A DNA stretch of 64,000 nt from the NCBI GenBank assembly GCA_946965045.2, contig OX337236.1:1550001-1614000 (forward strand), read 5' to 3'. Position 1 is the stretch's first letter; every line of letters starts with the position of its first letter. This DNA is from Epithemia pelagica (Eukaryota; Bacillariophyta; Bacillariophyceae; Surirellales; Surirellaceae). Below, piece by piece: positions 39,862 through 48,899 of this stretch. The translations under genes and the position numbers were made by a program. The notes beneath the pieces are model-generated. The model ran no database searches. It had not been told where the DNA came from and was given only the letters and a program-made list of their open reading frames with translations.

Positions 39862-40953
39862 ATGGTAGCAACGCGCAGCAGTTCCGTTCCAAAGGGAAAG
39901 AGGCCTACTACGGCCATGGCAAACGACAACAAGGGACGACAGAAACCTTCAGCTGTCAAGGTTGCAAGGCAGAGCAAGCCGCCACCTCCAGCATCGTCGA
40001 AGTTGAAACCTCCTGCAGCATCGTCGACGACACCACAAGTTGACAAGGAGGAGGTGGAAGCGCTATCCAATTTGAAATGGTTGCAACTGCAGCCGAATCG
40101 ATTATACTCAACAAAGCCGAAGGAAGTGAGGGAACGCTACCGAAAGCAACAACAAAAAGCGCAAGTTCCCAAGAATGCTGTGACGCCATCCAAGCTCATG
40201 AGGAAGCTGGACGCGCTCTGCAACGGCACTCCAGCAGGAAGGGAGGCGATGCAACAATACATCGCAAAACACATAAAACATGTCGTCAATATACAGGGTG
40301 CCACTGTGAGAAAGGGTCCTACCCCCAAAAATTCTCGCAGCAAGGGCGAGTTCAAGCCAGTTGGTACGTGTCTCCAACCGTCCAACAAAATCAAGAACGA
40401 GAAACGTTGCAAGGGGAAGAATGTGAAGAAGAAGAAGAATCTTGTCTTCTCCGGTACCTACATGATTGATCTGAACGATAAGAACAATCAACACTACGAG
40501 GCCTTTGTCCGCTACAAGGACTATTGCGGAGACATGGTGACCGGTTTGAAGAAAAGGCATTCGGAGTATGCCATCAGGACAAGAGGCAAGACGCCTGTCA
40601 CGTTTGAGGCTTCGCCCGCGGATCTATGGATGGGCCTTCACTTCCTCAATGATCCCAACTTTGCACTGTATGGGACAGGCCAGAAGGTTGATGGGGAGAA
40701 CAGCCAATACAATGTCACCATTGATGGAAATCTCAAGGTGACGGCCTTGCGCGATATAAGAAAAAACGAAGAGCTGTTCCTTTTCTACAACCTGGACGGC
40801 AACGACAAGGACGAGGATGACCACGACAAGGACGAGGATGACCACGAGGACGAGGATGACCACGAGGACGAGGAAGACGACGAGGACGACGAGGACAAGG
40901 ATGACCACGAGGACGAGGAAGACGACGAGGACGACGAGGACGAGGATATCTGA
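39862..40953 (+). CDS. SET-domain-like protein with acidic repeat tail
   Basis: 363 aa, no intron. The N terminus is basic (KGKRP, KPSAVKVARQSKPPPP). From about residue 190 a SET-like fold can be read: LVFSGTYMIDLNDKNNQHYE (N-SET strands), DPNFALYGTGQKVDGENSQY (position of the NH..PN motif) and NLKVTALRDIRKNEELFLFY, which closely follows the SET end motif 'A.RDI..GEEL..DY'. The Asn-His and catalytic Tyr motifs are not canonical, so methyltransferase activity is uncertain. The last 50 residues are an Asp/Glu/His repeat (EDDHEDEDDHEDEEDD), encoded by a short DNA repeat at 40801-40948; such tails bind histones or basic proteins in other families. Confidence 0.6.
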   Translation: MVATRSSSVPKGKRPTTAMANDNKGRQKPSAVKVARQSKPPPPASSKLKPPAASSTTPQVDKEEVEALSNLKWLQLQPNRLYSTKPKEVRERYRKQQQKAQVPKNAVTPSKLMRKLDALCNGTPAGREAMQQYIAKHIKHVVNIQGATVRKGPTPKNSRSKGEFKPVGTCLQPSNKIKNEKRCKGKNVKKKKNLVFSGTYMIDLNDKNNQHYEAFVRYKDYCGDMVTGLKKRHSEYAIRTRGKTPVTFEASPADLWMGLHFLNDPNFALYGTGQKVDGENSQYNVTIDGNLKVTALRDIRKNEELFLFYNLDGNDKDEDDHDKDEDDHEDEDDHEDEEDDEDDEDKDDHEDEEDDEDDEDEDI

Positions 40954-41030
40954 GCTGCTACAAATGAACTTACGAGTAGAATCATATGTCTTACTATAAA
41001 TACTACTACTACTTACTGTTTCTTGTGTCG

Positions 41031-41991
41031 TTAGTCAAAGTAGTAGTCCTGACTGAAACCGCAGTCCTGCGTTTCTTCGAAGCCATCGTCAATAAATGAA
41101 TCGACCGTCGCGTCGTCATCCATGTCATCATCCACGAGGCCTTGGCGCTCCGAAGTTAGACACTGGGGCGGTGACGGCTTGTATACCAAACCTCCAGCCT
41201 CATACTTCACGTGATTCTCCGCTTGGAGACGATAGATCGCATGCTTCTCACCCGGGGTCATGGCGACCCAAGTCTTGTTGGACGCCATGGCCGTCGCTTC
41301 CGACAGCGGTGCCGAAGTCACCGTATTGGTCTTGGAGGGCGTTGCATGTGGTTTCGAGGGCGTTTTCTCGTGAAAAGAAACAACTTCAAAAGCAAGCAAT
41401 GTCAGATATTTCTGTGCGATTCGTCCAAACAGTTTTCGGCATACCTTGTTGTTTCTTGTCTCTTTCGTTCGCGTCAATATAGTCCTTCTTGTCGTTGCGA
41501 GTGCCATTTGTACTAGCATCAGTATCGTTGAGTGCCTGGACAATATCGGCAAAGGAGATTTTGCCTGCTTTGTTGTGTTTACGGCAGATGGCAAGCCTGG
41601 TCGTCCCATTCTCATCACTGAGAATGAGCTGCCACTGCGTTGCCTCCGCCAGAGCAGCCTTAAACTTCTCCTCCTTGTCATTTGCTCCGATTGGAGCAAA
41701 TGTCTTGATTGAAGGCGTCGGTGACTTGGACGGCTTCTTCGGCGTGTTCGACGTCTTCGCCTTTTTATTTGGCGTCTTTCTGGGTGTCTTGCGCGGCGCT
41801 TCCACAGCCGAGTTCTCCGGAATCCCATCCATTGGATGGGCCGAAAGCATCGCGCGTCGAGCGGCCCGGGCAGCTCGGTCACTGGTGGGGGCAGCGGTGG
41901 TTGTCATCGTTATCGTCGCACTTGTCGTTTTCACAAGTTTGTGGGGTTTTGCTCTCGCAAGTTTGTGGGACAAAAATGGCGTGAGAGGCAT
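41031..41991 (-). CDS. Unknown protein, basic N terminus, likely nuclear
   Basis: Exons 41445-41991 and 41031-41383 with a 61-nt intron (GTATGC...TTTGAAG) give 299 aa; another start at 41907 (MTTTAAPTSD) is possible. Residues 30-85 are rich in Lys, Pro and Thr (APRKTPRKTPNKKAKTSNTP), resembling histone-H1-like or AT-hook-like tails. The middle (QWQLILSDENGTTRLAICRK) looks folded, and TWVAMTPGEKHAIYRLQAEN is another ordered segment. The end is acidic (DDDMDDDATVDSFIDDGFEE). No domain is recognised. The gene is divergent from the small gene at 42224. A chromatin role is only a guess from composition. Confidence 0.55.
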
Positions 41992-42038
41992 AGATGAAGA
42001 GTGGGCATGCTCGGATTGAACGACTGAACATACTCGCA

Positions 42039-42079
42039 GTACTTAGGCCAACGGATCGCCGTACTTAGGCCAACGGATC
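42039..42079 (+). repeat. 22-bp tandem duplication
   Basis: GTACTTAGGCCAACGGATC occurs at 42039 and again at 42061, between two divergent genes. Confidence 0.9.
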
Positions 42080-42223
42080 CATGGTGCGCGCAAGATATCC
42101 CCAACCCGTGAGATGGTGCCACTTTTTGGAGCCATCCGCAAACGAAACGCAAATTGAATCAAACACACGACAATCAAACAGTGCCAACAGCACAGAGCAC
42201 CGCCCACTTACAAGGATCTTACC

Positions 42224-42721
42224 ATGGAGGGAGTAGACTTCTTTTTCAACCAGGAGTTGGCCGATGGCGACGTCGAAAACGGTGCTGTTGGGTTTCGCAC
42301 GTCGTTCTACGCCCGGCGGGTAAATGTTCTCCTTGCTCCTATCACCGAGGAGCATGGCGAAAGCGGCCGGAATGTTGTTGACCGTGGGCATGTCCTCCTA
42401 CAGCGGGAGGTCGCCACGGACTACCTACGCTTAGCCTTCTACAAGAGGGAAGCTCGGACGGAGCATTCCGATCCATTGGTTGTGCTTCCCGTTGGCTTCA
42501 TTGCTAAGATTGCAATGAAGAAAGCCGCTTCGCCTACAGATAGTGAAAAGAAGAAGGGACGGATTCGATTCTATACGCGGTGTTTGATCGACACGAAGAT
42601 GTGCATGGATCCGATGGTGGTCACAGTGTACATGGAGATCGCGGACATGCACCATCTCCACGCTACACTTGGCTCTATGACGACGAAATTCCCCAATCAG
42701 AAGCTCTTATTTGATGTCTAG
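42224..42721 (+). CDS. Small unknown protein
   Basis: 165 aa with a good start context (TTACCATGGAG). The sequence has a mixed, folded-looking composition (FYARRVNVLLAPITEEHGE, DYLRLAFYKREARTEHSD and RIRFYTRCLIDTKMCMD). No signal peptide, membrane segment or known motif is visible. Its upstream region is shared with the divergent gene at 41991. It lies inside the candidate 10.9-kb element. Confidence 0.5.
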   Translation: MEGVDFFFNQELADGDVENGAVGFRTSFYARRVNVLLAPITEEHGESGRNVVDRGHVLLQREVATDYLRLAFYKREARTEHSDPLVVLPVGFIAKIAMKKAASPTDSEKKKGRIRFYTRCLIDTKMCMDPMVVTVYMEIADMHHLHATLGSMTTKFPNQKLLFDV

Positions 42722-42931
42722 ACTAACAACTATATACAGGTGAATGGTTACCGACCACAGGTCTTGCCTATAGAGCCATTAAGGGCATCATTTTCGACGT
42801 TGTATCAGAGTTTTGCCATGGCCATGGCGTCGTCTCCACAAAAGGAAGGGGGCCTATATCGCGACTATAGATTTTTGTGTAGGAATGCCACGTGAGCGTG
42901 TCAGTACAGAATTTTTTCACTCTAATATTCT

Positions 42932-42961
42932 CATGCAGGTTTCGTCTCGAACCAGCTTGTA
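42932..42961 (-). repeat. 30-bp inverted repeat, right copy
   Basis: Perfect inverse of 32104-32133. Its outer edge lies 2 bp from the left end of the adjacent MITE. Confidence 0.9.
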
Positions 42962-42965
42962 GCTA

Positions 42966-43571
42966 AGGGCTGGGTAAGCCGATCCATGTTCGGCTAAGTA
43001 GGCTCAGTACATTAATCTACGTAGAGTACATAAAATCAGATAGTACACGTCACGCCGGAAATGGTCGGAATTTCAAAAAAATGCAAAAACGCTCGACAAT
43101 GATGGCGAGATCCGGTGACGCCGTATGCATTCACCCATGCATCGCATAAACATCCGACCACCGTAAGTCCTTTGCCTTTACCTTTGAAATTGTTGTCTGA
43201 AATTACAGAAGATTTGCCAAGTTGGCTGAAAAGGTACGCTCATTTTTCTGCAGTGATGAAATCGAACGACCGCCCTAACTCATTCATTTTTCAAGGGTGC
43301 CTGAATCAAAGTGAAAGCAAAGTTGCTCTAGTAGTAAAGATTCTTATTGTAAAAGTGATTCAGGCAGGCTCAATTATCCAGGAAGTTATTGCCATGGGGG
43401 TGATGACCTCGACCATTGTCGAGTGATGGCTTCCAATTTGCATTGTTTCTCGTGGCAGCAAGTTTTCAATTTGAGACCATCCGCCCCACTTCTTACACAG
43501 ACGAAAATAGTACTACGTAGATCAATGTACTGAGCCTACTTAGCCGAACATGGATCGGCTTACCCAGCCCT
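42966..43571. mobile_element. 606-bp MITE with long terminal inverted repeats
   Basis: The arms 42964-43024 and 43513-43573 are inverse copies over 61 nt with one mismatch, beginning (TA)AGGGCTGGGTAAGCC. TA flanks both ends, which suits a Tc1/mariner-type target duplication, although TA belongs to the palindromic edge and so is weak evidence. The interior has only a meaningless short frame (43115-43426). It depends on a transposase elsewhere; the DDE gene at 34710 has different termini nearby, so a donor is not assigned. Confidence 0.85.
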
Positions 43572-43963
43572 TACCTCTAGTAGGTTGAACGACTCTCGAC
43601 ATTTTCTACGTAGTGTACAAATGCCGTACAACGGCGCACGGTGCATTCGGAACACGGATACGGATCCAAAATCCAAATATCCAAAAAGATCCTCTTTCCT
43701 CTTTTGGTGGATCCAAAGTGGATCTTTCGGATCGACGTATGCTAAAGATTCTGTGGCGGATAGACCTCTGAACCTGATGATGATGGATCCAGGATCAACA
43801 TGGAGACCTGTCAACCGCCACTAGTACATTCAGGCACTATACCAGCAAACAAATGGTAAACAAGGAATCGTTCTGACTACCAAGCCTCTCTAGCGCTGGT
43901 CGTCTCGTCAAGGCACGGTATTCAGTACACCTAGAAAGAGAAAGACAACTTCCGACTACCACA
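43572..43963. other. intergenic upstream of the dioxygenase-like gene
   Basis: 392 bp with several GGATCC/GGATCT-like words (43660-43735). No feature is called. Confidence 0.4.
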
Positions 43964-45511
43964 ATGTCGGTGGAAGTAGAGAATGATGCCGAGATTGAGC
44001 TATTGGGATCCAACGCAGCAGGAGAGTTAATGAAGCAACACGAAGCCAAACTCGATGCCTGGGCCGCCGCTCCCAGAGGGAATTCCGATTCTGTCGCAGC
44101 CGACGTTTTTGTGTGGACCAAAAATCGTTCGACAGACGATCGACTGTACTTGACGCTCCTGTCCAACAACTTGCAACATGGCCTAGCGCCCTCCATTGAT
44201 TGTGCAAGCGTACTCAAGACGGAGCGATGGCGACAATTGTTGCTTTGTATGAATGGACGGATCGACGATTTTGATTTTATCACTCTCTTGTGCCCGTCCA
44301 TCATGCAATCGTATCAAGAACAACGCGAGCAGCTATTGGTGGTTCCACGAGCGCAATTCATCTTGGTAGAAATCTGTCGCTGTCGTCAGGGCTGGTATGA
44401 TCGATTGGATTGGAAAAGGTCACGATGTCAAAGTATGGCTCGACGACTATTTCAAATTCGACCAACCAACGTGTTTTCCATTTTAGAGGCACAAATGGAC
44501 AGTGACGCGTCCACCACCACCAACACGACAACGGTCACTCGTCAGGACAAAGATACGGCGGAGAGAAAAGCCATGTTTGACCAAGAGCTGAAACGACAAC
44601 TCCAATTGTCAGAGAACAACCTACTGGCAGCTCGTCGAGGCGACCAATTGGATCACTGCCTGACACCGGACGAGGCCACTCATTGTCTTCCTCTCAACTC
44701 CCCTGAAGTGGAACAACGATTGCGTAACGCCATGGAACAACTTTACCACCCGAACAAGGATGCGCGAATGCGATTCGTAGTTCTCGATGACGTATTGTCA
44801 ACCCAACTGTCTCAGCAAGCGTACCAAGCTGGTTTGGATTGGTTTGACACGCACGGTGGCAACAGCAGTGATGGAACAGGGCACTCGGTGGACACTGGTT
44901 TCATTGCGGCCCAAACTGTCCATCGACAAGATCAAATTGTCTTTTTGCCCATGTTTGATGCTTCAAGTCATGCCTTGGCTAATGCGATGAAGCAAGTGTC
45001 AACAATCCTGGTTCAGGTTGCAAAGGCAGCGTCCATTATGGCCTCGACATGTTCATCCAGCAACACTGCCCACAAGCACCTGCAATCGACATCGCTACGA
45101 GTACCAAAAGTTGCTCAGTTGGCCCTATATGACGGAGTTATGAAAGAAGAAGACGGTTCCAGCAACAATAAACCAGGATATGTGGCGCACTTGTACAACT
45201 GTGGCGACATTGGTGGAGAGGGAGAAAATTATCGAGAACTGACAGCGATTCTGTACTTGAATGGGCCCTCTCCTTCGTTGTCGGATCCTGGTGGTGCTCT
45301 GCGGTGCTTTGACGATCCGGACCCCCCACCAGAACACGACGACTGTCCGAGTTCATATCATGACATCGAACCTCGTCCTGGACGTCTTGTTTTGTTTCCA
45401 TCTCGACATTTGGTTCATTCCGTCTTACCCGTCTGTGGGTGGAGACGCTTGGCCTTGTCAGTTTGGATTCTTCACGATTCACGCTCCGTTGTCCTTCAAG
45501 AAAGTCGATGA
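43964..45511 (+). CDS. 2OG-Fe(II) oxygenase-like (prolyl 4-hydroxylase fold), Asp ligand missing
   Basis: 515 aa, single exon. The C-terminal 150 residues follow the P4H/EGLN core: QLALYDGVMKEEDGS, GYVAHLYNCGDIGGEGENYR, ELTAILYLNGPSPS, DPGGALRCFDDPD, IEPRPGRLVLFPSRHLVHSV and WRRLALSVWIL. In active enzymes the first His begins H-x-D; here it reads H-L-Y, so the carboxylate ligand of iron is replaced by Tyr. The distal His (VHSV) and the 2OG-binding Arg (WRRLALS) remain. The N-terminal 300 residues have no recognised domain. The protein may be a pseudoenzyme or an unusual metalloenzyme. Its last codons and stop lie in a 62-bp tandem duplication. Confidence 0.7.
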   Translation: MSVEVENDAEIELLGSNAAGELMKQHEAKLDAWAAAPRGNSDSVAADVFVWTKNRSTDDRLYLTLLSNNLQHGLAPSIDCASVLKTERWRQLLLCMNGRIDDFDFITLLCPSIMQSYQEQREQLLVVPRAQFILVEICRCRQGWYDRLDWKRSRCQSMARRLFQIRPTNVFSILEAQMDSDASTTTNTTTVTRQDKDTAERKAMFDQELKRQLQLSENNLLAARRGDQLDHCLTPDEATHCLPLNSPEVEQRLRNAMEQLYHPNKDARMRFVVLDDVLSTQLSQQAYQAGLDWFDTHGGNSSDGTGHSVDTGFIAAQTVHRQDQIVFLPMFDASSHALANAMKQVSTILVQVAKAASIMASTCSSSNTAHKHLQSTSLRVPKVAQLALYDGVMKEEDGSSNNKPGYVAHLYNCGDIGGEGENYRELTAILYLNGPSPSLSDPGGALRCFDDPDPPPEHDDCPSSYHDIEPRPGRLVLFPSRHLVHSVLPVCGWRRLALSVWILHDSRSVVLQESR

Positions 45512-45580
45512 TCTTGACACCACTCTGGATTCTTCACGATGCACGCTCCGTTGTCCTTCAAGAAAGTCGATGACCTTGAC
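45464..45580 (+). repeat. 62-bp-period tandem duplication across a stop codon
   Basis: TGGATTCTTCACGAT, CACGCTCCGTTGTCC and TTCAAGAAAGTCGATGA recur with a 62-bp period at 45464 and 45526 (about 53 of 55 identical). Copy one encodes the dioxygenase C terminus and stop; copy two is 3' untranslated. Confidence 0.9.
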
Positions 45581-45888
45581 TCGTTTTTGGATTTTGGATA
45601 GAAAACGCGAGGGACGGACCATTCTAGTACCATGGTGAATTCCCCCGAACAGAAACACATTTTCACGAGTAAAGGAATCCATGATATGGGGAGACGCGAT
45701 GATGACTATGAAAGACAACAAGTTATCATAGATTTTCTCCTCTAAAAGTGTTCAGAATCTTTGGCACTAATATCATCTTATCATTTATGGTCGCTATGGT
45801 TTACTCTTTCTTTTGTTTCTTCTATTTCCAAGACACCCAATTCACCTTTTTTCACATTCTTGATTGCCCTCACAGATTAATACACTCT
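45581..45888. other. intergenic, convergent gene ends
   Basis: T-rich stretch. Nothing recognised. Confidence 0.4.
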
Positions 45889-48405
45889 TCAGGTCTGAAC
45901 GGCCAATTTCATCAAGTGCTCCATAAAGACGCGAAGTGAAACATCGTCCGTATTCACCTGTGCACCTCCTCCGGCACCGCCACCACCATCGTCAAGATTG
46001 GAATTGTGCGTGACGGATGGATTGAGTTTGGCCATGAGGAACCGAGCTTCGGACTTGTGTTGATCGCATACAATGTAACGGGGAACAGGGAAACGCGCAT
46101 CCATAATCAATTGGGCATCCGACTGAGGCGCTTCCAACAAATCTCGAAAGGCAGCATGCTCGTCTTGTTCATGATAACCCTGTTCACGCCACGCAGCAAT
46201 GGTTTCTCCGTGGAACACAACCACGTGGAAGAACGTGTCCAAGAGCAAAATAACATCAGGTCGCACACTTTCGGCATCTAATAAGGTAGCTTGCGGGGGC
46301 CCGTTAAAAGAATAGGACAAGAGCGTTGGTTGGATCATGACCAAAGAATTGGTTGTGTTCTCGCGGCAAAGAACATATCGATAATACGCCGCCTCGTCAG
46401 GACTCGAGTTGAAGAGCTGCAGAAATTGCGAGCGCCGCAAGTGGAACATGAACTGAGGATAGAGGCTAAATTCGGGGGACAACCGAAAGCTGGATTCGTT
46501 GTCAGGCTCGTATTCCGCAAATTTGGCACACAGTCGAATCAAACAACGGTCCACCCATCGCAAGACGTCCCCCACTTCATCCGTTTCGGTCTGGTAGACC
46601 GCCATGCGAGACGTCAAGACTGCTGCCGCCTCCTGGTCAAAGGACGTGCGCACGGGGCTATTCATCATGGCTTGGCGTTCGGCTACCGGATCATCCTTTG
46701 GGAGGGCCGGTGGATTGTGCCACTGACCACACAAGGTGGTGACACGCAAACGAGTGGATCCATTGGCATGTTGGTATTTCGTCAGAAACTGAATGAAACG
46801 ACGTTTGCCTTCCGGGACTGGCGCGTTGCCTGGATTGGTGATGTCAAAGTAAACGGCAATGGTGGTATTGGGATCCGCTCCACCCAGCGACCACAAGTTG
46901 GTGCCACCCTTGCCAATGACATTTTCCGAAACATTGGGAGCATCCTTTTCGAGACTTGTCACTGGTCCAATCGCACCAGACACCTTGAATTCGCGGGACG
47001 TGAGGACTTCGAGGGAACATGAAAAGGCCATTTGTAACTGCCCGCCGTCTTCAGGAACATCATCCGCAAATCGTTGAAAGACACGACGAAGAGACTCCTT
47101 AAAGACGGACTGTCCAAACGAATCTCCAAGAACGGCGAGACCACCCGTGGCTTCGACGAGTTCCATCATTTCCAACAATCCCACTTGATCTAAACTACAC
47201 GCAAAGACATCCACTGTATGAAAGGGTGCCGAGGTGGGAGTGGGTGTTTGTTGTTTCTTTTTCTTGGCATTGTTGTGATCGCTGCTACCTTGTAGGGCAA
47301 ACAAACTGGGATGGGCCAACTTGGAATAAAATTCACACGCCGGTTTGAAGAGGGGCTCGGTATTTTTTTGTAAGTCGGCATGGGATCGGATGTCTTCTTC
47401 CTTGAGACGAGAGACAATGGCACCCGGACCGCTGGTGCAAGGACCACTGGTAAAGAGCATAATGCGGGCTCCACGGCGAGGAATGGCCAAATGCAACAAG
47501 GACGTCGCCACCGACAAGGCACATCCAGTGGAACGAGCCGGACGCTTGTCATTGGGAACCGGCCACGGATCGCGACGCAAGTCGTCCAAAATCGTTTCCA
47601 ACACAAAGGAACATTCCGAAACAGGCAAGAGGAATCGTTCCAATACTTCTTGCGCCGGTCCACCAATATTGGGTTGTCCATGACCTGGTACCCCGGGCGG
47701 AGGCTGTGGTTGTCCCGGAGCATGCGGTGGTTGTGCTGGTTGCGATTGCTGCCCAACCGATCGTTGTGTGCAACCCAACAACTCTCCCACTCGCCCCGGA
47801 GAATATTCTCGATTGCCTCTAAAAATATACGACTTGGCAATGTTCTCACTGGCCAATTCGTAAACAGACACATTGGTGCCGTACGTGATTAGTCCGACCA
47901 ACGTTTCGGGAGGTAACAAGTTCAAGGCTTGCTGAATGGAATCGGCCAACTCGGTCAATTCTTCCTTGTTGGCATTGCTACCACAGGTGTCAATGACAAA
48001 CAAAAAGACGGGAGGACCAGCGTTGGGGATGGTTTGCAGGGTGTATTCCACGGTCGAAAACTGTGGGATCAACTCGGCGGGAAGATTGGTTTCCGTAATG
48101 TTTTCAGCATAATGGGGAGGAAAGGGATTGCGCGCATTGCAAAAGTTGCACACCCATTGTTTGGAGATGAAATCAATATCGGCATAAAGATTTAAAATGG
48201 CGTGACAAGACGAGCACCGAATCGGATCGTAAGGCAAGGCTTGTGTCGGTGCACTCTGCGGAGGAAGTTTGCGCAACGGTGTGTACAGAGCACCAAAGGG
48301 AGCGACGCTCCGAGTAGCCTCCAAACGACTGCTCGGCCAACAATGAAAGGACTGGCGACTGCCCGTCAATTCTTCCAAGGCTGACAAATCCAAAGGACCT
48401 TCCAT
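45889..48405 (-). CDS. SEC23: Sec23, COPII coat GTPase-activating subunit
   Basis: 838 aa, single exon. [21 protein letters not shown] is the Sec23 N-terminal signature. The zinc finger is [15 protein letters not shown]...[12 protein letters not shown], followed by the trunk domain ([30 protein letters not shown]) and the gelsolin-like end ([20 protein letters not shown]). An Arg finger region in [18 protein letters not shown] suits Sar1 GAP function. In the COPII coat, Sec23 pairs with Sec24 at ER exit sites. A Gln/Pro-rich insertion ([18 protein letters not shown], about residues 215-240) and a [12 protein letters not shown] insertion are local. It is divergent from the SNF5 gene, with starts 494 bp apart. 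Confidence 0.95.
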   Translation of the reverse strand: MEGPLDLSALEELTGSRQSFHCWPSSRLEATRSVAPFGALYTPLRKLPPQSAPTQALPYDPIRCSSCHAILNLYADIDFISKQWVCNFCNARNPFPPHYAENITETNLPAELIPQFSTVEYTLQTIPNAGPPVFLFVIDTCGSNANKEELTELADSIQQALNLLPPETLVGLITYGTNVSVYELASENIAKSYIFRGNREYSPGRVGELLGCTQRSVGQQSQPAQPPHAPGQPQPPPGVPGHGQPNIGGPAQEVLERFLLPVSECSFVLETILDDLRRDPWPVPNDKRPARSTGCALSVATSLLHLAIPRRGARIMLFTSGPCTSGPGAIVSRLKEEDIRSHADLQKNTEPLFKPACEFYSKLAHPSLFALQGSSDHNNAKKKKQQTPTPTSAPFHTVDVFACSLDQVGLLEMMELVEATGGLAVLGDSFGQSVFKESLRRVFQRFADDVPEDGGQLQMAFSCSLEVLTSREFKVSGAIGPVTSLEKDAPNVSENVIGKGGTNLWSLGGADPNTTIAVYFDITNPGNAPVPEGKRRFIQFLTKYQHANGSTRLRVTTLCGQWHNPPALPKDDPVAERQAMMNSPVRTSFDQEAAAVLTSRMAVYQTETDEVGDVLRWVDRCLIRLCAKFAEYEPDNESSFRLSPEFSLYPQFMFHLRRSQFLQLFNSSPDEAAYYRYVLCRENTTNSLVMIQPTLLSYSFNGPPQATLLDAESVRPDVILLLDTFFHVVVFHGETIAAWREQGYHEQDEHAAFRDLLEAPQSDAQLIMDARFPVPRYIVCDQHKSEARFLMAKLNPSVTHNSNLDDGGGGAGGGAQVNTDDVSLRVFMEHLMKLAVQT

Positions 48406-48899
48406 ATTTCGAGACCTGGTTTTTCTTCAAGTCCTGTCTAGATCTCGTGTCGTTCTTTTCACGTTTCGTGTGACTAACAACAACAACAACAACATGCCAA
48501 TGCAAAAAGGTCAGGACCAACACCGTTTTGGATCAATTTTCAGGTCCTCTGCTTCAATGACGGTCATACCCAGCATCTCTACCATGTGTATACAACACAT
48601 TTGGTAGAACCATTGTAGAAACCAGCTCCATAAGTGGGAACACTTACCTCTCGTGGTCTCTCCGCCTCGCAATCTAATCTGTTTTGTTGTTTGAACAAAA
48701 AAACCAGAGGTCGGTCATTCCCTCTTTTTTGCCACAGCACCACTTTTTTGGAACAGTGTGACACAAAAAAGGGGTGGGCAGCAAAGATCGTTGCCATGCA
48801 TCAAAGGCGAATGAGTCATGCGCGTGGTCTGTCCGTGTCCGGAGCATTCGGTCGGTCGCACGTTTGGCGTTTGTCGGCTGCAATGTAGAGACTGCGACC
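48406..48899. promoter_or_regulatory. divergent promoter region of SEC23 and SNF5 genes
   Basis: 494 bp separate the two start codons. An (ACA)n run lies at about 48477-48493. No defined element. Confidence 0.35.

Larger units (their letters stand above)
32106..42959. mobile_element. Candidate 10.9-kb TA-flanked element with IS630/Tc1-mariner-like transposase
   Basis: Bounded by the perfect inverted repeat (28 bp after removing the flanking TA on each side: TA/CAAGCTGG at left and CCAGCTTG/TA at right). The sequence just inside each arm remains weakly similar (AATAGTGTCGGAAAAACT versus ATTAGAGTGAAAAAATT). Tc1/mariner and IS630-related elements duplicate TA, and the region encodes a DDE transposase of that clan. 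It also holds a minisatellite, a tRNA-like promoter and four other genes. The size is far above the usual 1-5 kb for this superfamily, so the inverted repeats could instead be ends of two separate insertions. This is a hypothesis, not an established element. Confidence 0.4.

Noticed and set aside
43115-43426. Coding gene inside the MITE
   Set aside because: The 103-residue frame has no features and the element is of non-autonomous type.
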